A stretch of DNA of 37,266 nucleotides, taken from the NCBI GenBank assembly GCA_047629355.1, contig JBLHWU010000033.1:1-37266 (forward strand). Direction: 5' to 3'. Below are positions 9,494 through 17,111 of this stretch, piece after piece (positions within the stretch are counted from its first letter, which is position 1; every line of letters begins with the position of its first letter). The position numbers were made by a program, and so were the translations under genes. The notes beneath the pieces were generated by a model. It was not told the DNA's origin and searched no databases. It saw nothing but the letters and a program-made list of their open reading frames with translations. Source of the DNA: CAYUNA01 sp047629355. GTDB lineage: Bacteria > Bacteroidota > Bacteroidia > Chitinophagales > Saprospiraceae.

Positions 9494-9663
9494 GGTAGTG
9501 GACACGTTAATTTAAAAATGATTAAATCATTTTTATAATCCGAAAATTAAGCAAAAGCCGTATCTGTTACCTATATTCAATATTAGGTAGCAGACACGCT
9601 TTTTTTATACATTAAAGACGATTTTCATTCAATTGAACTAAATCAACTAACGTGTCCGCTACC
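9494..9663. mobile_element. Palindromic element P8 (170 bp), two inverted 78-bp halves
   Basis: The outer ends GGTAGTGGACACGTTA (9494-9509) and its inverted partner ending CGTGTCCGCTACC (9651-9663) match with one mismatch. The inner ends of the two halves carry the same signal again: CGTATCTGTTACC (9559-9571) and GGTAGCAGACACG (9586-9598). So two 78-bp units in opposite orientation are separated by 14 bases. The end sequence resembles that of P2 (AGTAGCTGGACACAATTAAT). There is no clean TA flank. It fills the gap between the cyclase gene and the kinase pseudogene. Confidence 0.7.
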
Positions 9664-9736
9664 TGAGTAGTTGCAAAAAATTAAATTTTAAACTCGAGCA
9701 AAATTAGCACTAATTTCAAAAATGACCAACTAAAAG

Positions 9737-11205
9737 TTATCCTGCATAAGCTGGCAGCTGAAACATAAACGCTGTTCCTTGATTCAACTGACTCTGCACT
9801 CGAATCGTCGCGTCGTGAAGTTCCAAGATTTTCTTTACAATCGCCAAACCAAGTCCTGCTCCACCCGTTTGTTCACCTTTTCGGTTAGCCTTGTTATAAC
9901 GTTCAAAAATATAGGCTTGCTGTTCTTCGGAGATACCTGGTCCATTGTCTACAATTTTGATTTCAACCGAGTCGTTCAATGGTCTTAAATCCAGTTGAAT
10001 TTTTCCACCATTCGGCGTAAATTTCAAAGCATTGTCCATCAAATTCTGAATAACGCGCTCCACCAATCCCAAATCAGCGAAAACCATCGGCAAGTCTTTG
10101 GGCATATTTAACTTCAACTCAATCTCTTTTTCTTTAGCTAAAATTTGATATTTATGAAATACATCCTGCGCCAATTCTGCTATAAAAAATGGCTCTTTAT
10201 ACGGCTCAATTTACTTCGCTTTCAGCTTAGAATATTCAAACAATTGACTAATCAATTTTGATAATTTCTCCGAACTCGTCAATGCTGTTTTCAAATATTT
10301 CTGCCGATTTTCAGCACTCAAATCATCATTTTTCATCAACATCGTTTCCACATAACCCTGCATAATTGCCAACGGTGTCCTAAGATTATGAGAGACATTG
10401 GCAATTAATTCACGGCGCAAGTTTTCAACCGATTTTAACTGGTCAATATTTTCCAAAATCTTATCCGCCATTTCATTGAACGTATCTGCCAAAACCACCA
10501 TATCGCCTTTATCCGCTTCTGCAACCCGCGCCTAATAATCACCTTCTTTAAATCGGGTTACTGTTTTAATCACTTGCCGCAAACTCCGCGTCAAATACCA
10601 GATTGCCAGTAATCCAATCAGCAATGCACCCAATAAAGTGATAAAAAACATCGTCCGACTCAGCTTATAAATATAGCTGCTCTGTAAATTACAAGCTACG
10701 GCTGCTTGCTGTTCACTCGCCAGTATGATATAATAGGTATCCTTCCTGTTTTTCGCCGTTCATAATCGGAGCAGCTGAAAAAATATTTTGTACCTCAAGG
10801 TGTCGTGGGTCATGGTCTTTAATGAGTGGGCGGTTGTCACCTGCAGCAATAAACTGTTGAATAGGCGCAAGATTCACCTTTTCTAATTTGACTTTTTTTA
10901 TTAGGAGCAACGTAAGTAATAATTTTACCCTCCGTATCCAATAAATACACTTCCACACTCGGATTTATCACCATCATGAAGTGCATAATGTCCTGGATTT
11001 GTGTGGTATCAATTTTGCCATCCACAAGCGGTTTTACTACTTTAATCGTACTATCAGCAATCGACCCGTAGAGCTGTTGGCTGATTTCTTGCACATAATC
11101 TTCCGCTACATAATGCGAAATCCATACATAACTAAAACCCAGAATTGCTAACAAAACCAACAACGTAGTAGATATTTTAAAATATAGGTAATTGCCTTTT
11201 TTCAT
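9737..11205 (-). pseudogene. Broken sensor histidine kinase
   Basis: Reconstructed order: transmembrane helix 1 (about residues 14-33), periplasmic sensor domain with the segment IFSAAPI...GYL-YIIL, helix 2 (MFFITLLGALLIGLLAIWYL), HAMP, HisKA with H-box ANVSHNLRTPLAIMQG, N-box VIQNLMDNALKFTP, G1 DNGPGI and G2 GAGLGLAIVKKI. Four lesions: a one-base excess in the seven-T run at 10893-10899, a second one-base excess near 10728-10735, an in-frame TAG at 10534-10532 in HAMP (GDY-stop-ARVAEADKGD) and an in-frame TAA at 10213-10211 between HisKA and the ATPase domain (KAK-stop-IEPYKE). All motifs before and after are intact, so decay is recent. It was probably the partner of the regulator at 11420-12125, now separated by element H2. 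Confidence 0.88.
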
Positions 11206-11251
11206 GGTGATATTTTTTCAATACACTACAGCTAGATGCTTTTAAATTTGG

Positions 11252-11376
11252 GAAGCGAGAAAATCCTAAGATTTTCTCGCTTCAAAAAATACGGTGCGCA
11301 TTACCACAGGCAATACGGATTAGGATTATTGAGGAGCAAAACGGTTTTATAAATCCGCTTTTGCCCCTCAAAATCC
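11252..11376 (+). repeat. Three-hairpin element H2
   Basis: Order a-b-c on the plus strand. Hairpin a 11252-11283 (GAAGCGAGAAAATC, loop, GATTTTCTCGCTTC). Hairpin b 11295-11317, degenerate (GCGCATTACC and GGCAATACG). Hairpin c 11323-11376 (GGATTATTGAGG paired with CCTCAAAATCC, inner arms GCAAAACGG and CCGCTTTTGC). It lies between the two halves of the broken two-component system. The outer inverted repeat is not convincing. Confidence 0.7.
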
Positions 11377-11419
11377 CTTTATCAAAAGGAGCATAAATTC
11401 TTGTTTTTCATCCCTAATT

Positions 11420-12125
11420 CTAAATTTCCTCATTAAATCGATACCCCACACCCCAACTCGTCAAAATAAACTTCGGCTTGGTCAAATCGGGCTCAATTTT
11501 TCCGCGCAAGCGATTGATGTGCGAGTTAACGGTATGTTCGTAACCATCAAAATCATAGTCCCAAACGAGGTTCAAAACCTTACTTCGATTATAGCTTTTC
11601 CCAGGATTAGAAGCCAATAAACTGAGTAATTCAAATTCCTTTGGTGAAAGTTCTATGCGGTTTTCATCAATCGTTACTTTCCGTTTGTCCAAGTCGATTT
11701 TTAAGTTGTCAAATTCCAAGAGGTTAGAAACCTGTGAAGAATTCAAATTAACCTGCATCCGCTCCACTCTCCTAAAAATCACCTTCACCCGCGCAATAAA
11801 TTCTCGCACCGAAAACGGCTTCGTCATGTAATCATCCGCACCCATTTCCAAACCCAGTACCTTATCAATTTCTTCCGATTTTGCCGTCAACATCAATATT
11901 AGGTGTATGCACTTCTTTAGCGCGAAGGTTGCGGCAAATCTCCATCCCGTCCATTCCTGGCAACATCAAATCGAGAGTAATCAAGTCATATTTATTTTTC
12001 AAGCCACGCTCCAAGCCATTCAATCCATGCGAGGCTTTGTCCAATTCACAGCCGAGGTCATTTAAGTGAATTTCAAGGAGTTCGACAATGTTGTGGTCGT
12101 CTTCTACTACGAGTACTTTTTTCAT
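11420..12125 (-). pseudogene. Broken OmpR-family response regulator
   Basis: MKKVLVVEDDHNIVELL begins at 12125. The receiver has the acidic pair D9/D10 and phospho-acceptor D52 (TLDLMLPGMDG). After HTP the frame shifts by one base near 11896-11901: removing one base restores TPILMLTAKSEE, the usual beta-4/alpha-4 sequence with the conserved Thr. The second part (ORF from 11896) holds the conserved Lys (TKPFSVREF) and an OmpR winged helix (LSPKEFELLSLLA ... YEHTVNSHINRLRGKIE ... SWGVGYRF). As written, the receiver loses its Lys and DNA-binding domain. Like the neighbouring kinase it is otherwise intact. A TATCTTTG box lies 25 bases upstream. Confidence 0.88.
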
Positions 12126-12149
12126 TAGGCGATTTTTATTGGAAAAATA

Positions 12150-12157
12150 CAAAGATA
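12150..12157 (-). promoter_or_regulatory. -7 box (TATCTTTG) of the response regulator gene
   Basis: TATCTTTG on the minus strand fits the Bacteroidota -7 consensus TAnnTTTG and ends 25 bases before ATG 12125. TTTTG lies upstream with 14 bases between, shorter than the usual spacing, so the -33 part is uncertain. Confidence 0.45.
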
Positions 12158-12321
12158 AGTTTCAGATGTCACAAAATTATCACGGAAGTATAGAGAAGGA
12201 ACAGTGGATGATCTTTTGTCTAAAAATTGAAGATTTGTCAATTTCAACATTTTAAAAACAAAAGCAAACATTTTAGTAAAACCTTACAAACAAAAAGTTT
12301 ATTTAATTTATCTGAATTTCC

Positions 12322-12329
12322 TATCTTTG
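12322..12329 (+). promoter_or_regulatory. Candidate -7 box (TATCTTTG) for parC
   Basis: TATCTTTG matches the Bacteroidota -7 consensus. If this is the parC promoter, the transcript would carry the nested palindromes P3 and P4 in a leader of about 420 bases. No clear -33 TTTG is seen at the right distance, and a promoter nearer to 12752 cannot be excluded. Confidence 0.4.
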
Positions 12330-12365
12330 CAAACAATTAATAAAAAGCGATAACTTTAACGCTTA

Positions 12366-12720
12366 GGAACGGCAAAAAAATAATTCCGTCATCTATCAAG
12401 TATTTCTTTTTGCCTTATTTTCAACTTTTGAAACAGTCATTATGTATAGATAAGTAACGCGTATTAATTAATCGGGTAAAATTTTTAGACAAGATTTTTT
12501 CGATAGTTTTTCTTTAAAAACGCTTGAATAACCAATGTTATTGAAGAAATTTTTAAGGGAAAAATAGCGGAAAAAGATGTTTATAAAATTACCTAATTAA
12601 TTACTACCCGTTACTTAACTCCTATTTCAAAAGTAAACATCTTTTGTCATTTCGACCGAAGTGGAGAAAAAGACCAAAATAAATGTTGCCAGGTGTCGGA
12701 CTTATTTTTTTACCATTACT
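12366..12720. mobile_element. Palindromic element P3, interrupted by P4
   Basis: The left end GGAACGGCAAAAAAATAA and right end (reverse complement AGTAATGGTAAAAAAATAA) are flanked by TA at 12364-12365 and 12721-12722. The body matches P1 (AAACAGTCATT, CATCTTTTGTCATTTCGACC, GAGAAAAAGACCAAAATAA). P4 is inserted at 12453-12615. Without P4 and one TA it is about 190 bp. Its right end forms the apparent 23-codon N-terminal extension of the parC frame. Confidence 0.75.
12453..12615. mobile_element. Palindromic element P4 (163 bp) inserted in P3 at TA
   Basis: The ends AGTAACGCGTATTAATTAAT and (reverse complement) AGTAACGGGTAGTAATTAAT are flanked by TA at 12451-12452 and 12616-12617. The two arms match almost to the centre (GATTTTTTCGATAGTTTTTC against CATCTTTTTCCGCTATTTTTC). 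Removing it with one TA restores a sequence that aligns to P1 base for base in length across the junction. Confidence 0.85.
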
Positions 12721-12751
12721 TAGGTTTAAAAACATATCTTGGAAAATTTAT

Positions 12752-15412
12752 ATGGACGATAGTAAAAAAATAGCAGCAGAAAAAGAAGCATCTTCAAAAG
12801 ATAAAGGAAAGAATGGCGGCAAGGTAATCTCCTTGTCGGGCATGTATCAGGATTACTTTTTAGACTATGCTTCTTACGTAATTTTGGAACGGGCAGTTCC
12901 CTCAATTGAGGATGGATTGAAGCCAGTACAACGACGAATCTTGTATTCCTTGAAAGAAAAAGACGATGGTCGTTATCATAAGGTAGCGAATATTATCGGT
13001 CATACCATGCAGTATCACCCGCATGGTGATGCCGCGATTGGTGGCGCATTGGTGGGACTTGGACAGAAGGATTTGCTGATTGATTGTCAGGGAAACTGGG
13101 GAGATGTTCGTACAGGTGATAGTGCCGCTGCACCACGTTATATCGAAGCGCGATTGACCAAATTTGCCTTGGAAGTTGGTTTTAATGGACAGACGACAGA
13201 GTGGCAAGTTTCATATGATGGTCGGAACAAAGAACCGATGAATTTGCCGATGAAATTTCCACTATTGTTGGCGCAAGGCGTGGAAGGTATCGCAGTTGGT
13301 CTCTCGACCAAAATGATGCCGCACAACTTCATTGAACTCATCAAAGCGAGCATCAAAATTTTAGAAGATAAACCGTTTATAATTTATCCAGATTTTCAAA
13401 CCGGTGGGATGGTTGATGTGACGGAATACAATAAAGGTAAACGTGGAGGTAAGGTAAAAGTACGGGCGCGCATTGAAAAGCTAGACAAAAACACCTTAAT
13501 TATCAAGGAGTTGCCTTATGCGGTAACGACGACGACTTTGATGGACAGCATCGTCAGAGCGAATGACAAGGGCAAAATTAAAATCAAAAAAGTAACTGAT
13601 AATACGGCGGCAGATGTTGAAATTTTGGTGGATGTTGCGCCAGGTGTTTCCCCTGATGTGACGATGGATGCGCTGTATGCTTTTACAGATTGCGAAGTAT
13701 CGATTTCTCCAAATGCCTGTGTGATTATTGAGAACAAGCCGCACTTTTTGACGGTTGATGAAATCCTCGTAACTTGTACTGAAAATACCAAATTGCTACT
13801 CAAATGGGAGTTGGAAATCAAGAAAGGCGAGTTAGAAGAAAGGTGGCACATGGCAAGCCTCGAAAAGATTTTTATCACCAATCGAGTTTATCGCGAAATT
13901 GAGGAATGTGAAACGTGGGAAGAAGTAATTGAGACGATTGATAAGGAATTGAAAAAATACGTCGGCACGCCGGGTGACCCTGTAACAAAAGGGGACAGAC
14001 GTTTGCAATTGATGCGTAATATAACGGAAGATGACATCGGTCGTTTGACGGAAATTAAGATTAAGCGAATTTCAAAATACAACTCTTTTAAGGCGGATGA
14101 AAAGATTTTAGAAATTGAGGAAACCCTGAAAGAAGTGATGCATCATTTGGCGCATTTGACTGCGTATTCGATTGCTTATTTTGAAAACTTATTGACCAAA
14201 TACGGAAAAGGCAAAGAACGACGCACCGAAATTACTTCTTTTGAAACGATTAAAGTGACGGCAGTTGCAGCAAATAATGCAAAATTATACGTCAATCTAA
14301 AAGAAGGTTTTGTTGGAACAAACATGAAAAAAGACGAGTTTGTCTGTGACTGTTCTGACATTGATGATGTGATTGTCTTTTTGAAAGATGGCAAATTTAA
14401 AGTCGTTAGAGTAAGTGATAAAGTTTTCGTTGGTCCAAATATTTTGCATGTTGCAGTTTGGAGAAAAGGCGATGAACGGACGACTTACAATATGATGTAT
14501 TTGGATGGAAAAACGGGACGAACAATGGCGAAACGTTTCAATGTCAAAGCAATTACGCGAGACAAAGATTACGATTTGACCAAGGGAACGAAAAATTCTA
14601 AATGCTCGTATTTCACCGCCAATCCAAACGGAGAAGCGGAGGTCATTAGTGTCCAATTGTCGCAAGGTTCTGGTGCGAAAAAGAAGATTTTTGACTACAA
14701 TTTTGGTGAATTGGCAATTAAAGGACGGGGCTCACAAGGCAATATTGTGACCCGTTACCCAATTAGAAAAGTTACGCAAATAGAAGTTGGAAAGTCCACT
14801 TTGGGTGCGATAAAAATCTATATGGACGATGTTAGCGGACGTTTAAATACGGAAAATCGCGGCACTTTCCTCGGCGCATTCGACACAGGCGCGCAGATTC
14901 TGGTGATTTATAAAGATGGAAGTTACGAACTCACAGATTACGAGTTGACCAATCGCTACGAGGTAAAAAATATAGAATTTATTAGAAAACTTGACCCTAA
15001 AATAGTCATTAGCGCACTTTATCACGATGGTAATAAAGGCTGGACAATGGTCAAACGTTTTCAAATTGACACCAAAGTGCAAAATCAGAAATATCCATTT
15101 ATTACCGAGCACCGGTCTTCTAAATTGTACTATGTGACCACCGAGGAAACGGCAAAAGTGAAATACGCCTACCGCACGAAAGAAGGTAAAATTGAAGAAG
15201 ATTTAGATTTGGTAGGATTCATTGATGTGAAAGGCTGGAAAGCGTTGGGTAATAAATTGTCAGAGAATAAAATAATTTCAATTAAAGAAATTGTGGATGA
15301 AAAGAAAGTCGCCGCAGCCAAAGAAAAAGCAAAGGTAGACGCTGAAGAGGCGGAGAAATTAAAAGCAGAAGATACCATTGATTTAGATTTGAATCAAGGA
15401 AAATTATTTTAA
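12752..15412 (+). CDS. parC: DNA topoisomerase IV subunit A (ParC, Bacteroidota type)
   Basis: The breakage-reunion subunit of type IIA topoisomerase, decatenating chromosomes with ParE. From ATG 12752 it has 886 residues. The N-terminal winged helix begins DYASYVILERAVPSIEDGLK, the active-site tyrosine is Y130 in AAAPRYIEARL, and the LGQKDLLIDCQGNWG segment is typical of Bacteroidota ParC and unlike GyrA. The C-terminal half is the DNA-wrapping beta-pinwheel, ending in an acidic tail. The frame is open to 12683, but residues encoded upstream of 12752 lie in P3, so 12752 is the better start. The quinolone-contact positions (Ser83/Asp87 in E. coli GyrA) read Ala94 and Gly98. parE is not adjacent. 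Confidence 0.95.
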   Translation: MDDSKKIAAEKEASSKDKGKNGGKVISLSGMYQDYFLDYASYVILERAVPSIEDGLKPVQRRILYSLKEKDDGRYHKVANIIGHTMQYHPHGDAAIGGALVGLGQKDLLIDCQGNWGDVRTGDSAAAPRYIEARLTKFALEVGFNGQTTEWQVSYDGRNKEPMNLPMKFPLLLAQGVEGIAVGLSTKMMPHNFIELIKASIKILEDKPFIIYPDFQTGGMVDVTEYNKGKRGGKVKVRARIEKLDKNTLIIKELPYAVTTTTLMDSIVRANDKGKIKIKKVTDNTAADVEILVDVAPGVSPDVTMDALYAFTDCEVSISPNACVIIENKPHFLTVDEILVTCTENTKLLLKWELEIKKGELEERWHMASLEKIFITNRVYREIEECETWEEVIETIDKELKKYVGTPGDPVTKGDRRLQLMRNITEDDIGRLTEIKIKRISKYNSFKADEKILEIEETLKEVMHHLAHLTAYSIAYFENLLTKYGKGKERRTEITSFETIKVTAVAANNAKLYVNLKEGFVGTNMKKDEFVCDCSDIDDVIVFLKDGKFKVVRVSDKVFVGPNILHVAVWRKGDERTTYNMMYLDGKTGRTMAKRFNVKAITRDKDYDLTKGTKNSKCSYFTANPNGEAEVISVQLSQGSGAKKKIFDYNFGELAIKGRGSQGNIVTRYPIRKVTQIEVGKSTLGAIKIYMDDVSGRLNTENRGTFLGAFDTGAQILVIYKDGSYELTDYELTNRYEVKNIEFIRKLDPKIVISALYHDGNKGWTMVKRFQIDTKVQNQKYPFITEHRSSKLYYVTTEETAKVKYAYRTKEGKIEEDLDLVGFIDVKGWKALGNKLSENKIISIKEIVDEKKVAAAKEKAKVDAEEAEKLKAEDTIDLDLNQGKLF

Positions 15413-15444
15413 AAAAATTGTATTAAAACGAGTCTACTGAAATC

Positions 15445-15485
15445 AAAAAGCGGTTGAAAGTGTAAAACTTCCAGCCGCTTTTTTT
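15445..15485 (+). terminator. Terminator of parC
   Basis: AAAAAGCGG at 15445-15453 pairs with CCGCTTTTT at 15475 onward, with extra pairs inside (GAAAG/CTTCC) and a T9 run after it. It starts 33 bases past the parC stop. The flanking GTCTACTG and CAGTAGAC form an outer stem. Confidence 0.8.
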
Positions 15486-15910
15486 TTAGGACAGTAGACC
15501 AAAAAAAAGACGGCATCACCCAATGTGGATGTACCGTCTGCTATTTACTCTCACTAATTGTATGAAATTCTTAAATATCTTAGGTTTTATTTGGTTGAAG
15601 CTACTATTTAACATTTGAACGGCTTAGCAGTCAAAAATGTTTGATGGTAGTTACTTTTTTTTAGACTTTAGCAAAAAAAATCTTGTTTTGCTAAAAAATT
15701 AAACCATCTCCAAAAAATAGTCGTTGTTAAGACGTAGAATAAAGCAAGTAGTTACATCTTGTTTGACATCTTTTCTTATATTTTTCTATAGTTGCAAAAC
15801 TTCTGCCAGTTATTTCAAAAAATAAGACTTCTCTTTAAAAGAGTTGCTAAAATTTAATTTGGTTGGTTTATTGACAACTTTTTTATAACATCTCATTTTA
15901 AAAATACAAC
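15486..15910. other. Intergenic region with several small hairpins
   Basis: No gene is seen. It holds AGACGG...CCGTCT at 15509-15540, an imperfect inverted repeat at about 15599-15655 and a perfect 10-bp stem TTTAGCAAAA/TTTTGCTAAA at 15667-15695. These may be terminators or remains of repeats; I cannot decide. Confidence 0.4.
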
Positions 15911-16951
15911 ATGGAATTGAAAACACTCGGAACGACCGATTTGAAGGTCAGCAAAATTTGTCTCGGCACCATGACTTTTGGCGAACAAAATACAGAAGCG
16001 GAAGGACATGCTCAATTGAATTACGCGCTCGAAAATGGCATCAATTTTATCGACACTGCCGAAATGTATGCCGTACCCGGTCGCGCGGAAACGCAAGGAA
16101 ACACCGAACGAATTATCGGGACTTGGCTAAAAGACCGTACGGATCGCGAGGAGATTATTTTGGCAACAAAAATTACTGGACCATCAGCGGGCATTGATTA
16201 TTTGCGCAGTCCTTTGGATTTTAAACCAGCCTCGATTCGTACCGCGTTAGAAGGAAACTTGAAGCGTCTACAAACGGATTATGTGGATTTGTATCAACTG
16301 CATTGGCCAGAACGAAATGCTAATTTCTTTGGTAAACGCGGCTACAAGCACGATGCTGATGAAAAATGGGAAGATAATTTTCAAGAAGTTTTGGAAACAA
16401 TACAAGAGTTGATTAAAGCTGGAAAAATTCACCATTTTGGAATTTCCAATGAAACGCCGTGGGGTTTGATGCGCTTTTTGAATGAATCAGAAAAACATAA
16501 TTTGCCACGTTGTAGAAGCATTCAAAATCCATACGGCTTGCTCAATCGGACGTTTGAAGTGGGACTTTCAGAAATTGCGATGCGCGAAAATGTCGGGTTG
16601 CTAGCTTATTCGCCGATGGGTTTTGGCTTATTAAGTGGCAAGTTTCATAAAAAAGCAGACAAGCCTACTGACCGTATTAATAAGTTTAAAAAATTCGCCC
16701 GTTACAACAGTCAACAATGCTGGGACGCGACGACAAAATACATTGAAATTGCGGAAAAACATGGCATGACACCTGCGCAAATGTCGTTGGCATTTGTAAA
16801 TGACCGTCCGTTTGTAACGAGTAATATTATTGGCGCGACTTCTTTGGAGCAGTTGAAAGAGAATATTGGTAGTGCAGAAATTACATTATCGAAAGAAGTT
16901 TTAGTAGAAATTGAAGCAGTGCAAGAGGCAATTCCAAACCCTGCCCCATAG
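15911..16951 (+). CDS. tas: Aldo/keto reductase, Tas-like
   Basis: A 346-residue NADPH-dependent aldo/keto reductase (TIM barrel). It resembles E. coli Tas along its length: LGTMTFGEQNTEAEGHAQLN, EMYAVP, NTERIIGTWL, TDYVDLYQLHWPER, SNETPWGLMRF, IQNPYGLLNRTFEVGL, RAFVNDRPFV-like C-terminus and a final NPAP. The catalytic tetrad is D48, Y53, K87 and H131. The physiological substrate is not known; E. coli Tas was found through suppression of tyrosine auxotrophy. It is a single gene ending in the shared hairpin at 16969-17002. Confidence 0.9.
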   Translation: MELKTLGTTDLKVSKICLGTMTFGEQNTEAEGHAQLNYALENGINFIDTAEMYAVPGRAETQGNTERIIGTWLKDRTDREEIILATKITGPSAGIDYLRSPLDFKPASIRTALEGNLKRLQTDYVDLYQLHWPERNANFFGKRGYKHDADEKWEDNFQEVLETIQELIKAGKIHHFGISNETPWGLMRFLNESEKHNLPRCRSIQNPYGLLNRTFEVGLSEIAMRENVGLLAYSPMGFGLLSGKFHKKADKPTDRINKFKKFARYNSQQCWDATTKYIEIAEKHGMTPAQMSLAFVNDRPFVTSNIIGATSLEQLKENIGSAEITLSKEVLVEIEAVQEAIPNPAP

Positions 16952-16968
16952 GTTTTATTCGAGCAACC

Positions 16969-17002
16969 AAAACATGGTGATTTTAAAAATCACCATGTTT
17001 TT
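16969..17002 (+). terminator. Shared hairpin T1 (terminator of the tas-like gene)
   Basis: AAAACATGGTGATTTT pairs with AAAATCACCATGTTTT around a 1-base centre, followed by T. It lies 17 bases past the stop. Nearly the same hairpin occurs at 28126-28157 and 32794-32826, each just past a stop codon. Confidence 0.8.
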
Positions 17003-17111
17003 AAGTCCATTTTTTTGCGCTAACGCACTCTCGTTTTGTAAGACATAGATTCCCTTTATTTTATTTGCTAACTTTACCTATCTTTTTTGAAAATCCACAA
17101 TCGAAACACTC

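Noticed and set aside
12683..12751. N-terminal extension of ParC (MLPGVGLIF...)
   Set aside because: These codons lie in the right end of repeat P3; the protein family starts at about 12752.
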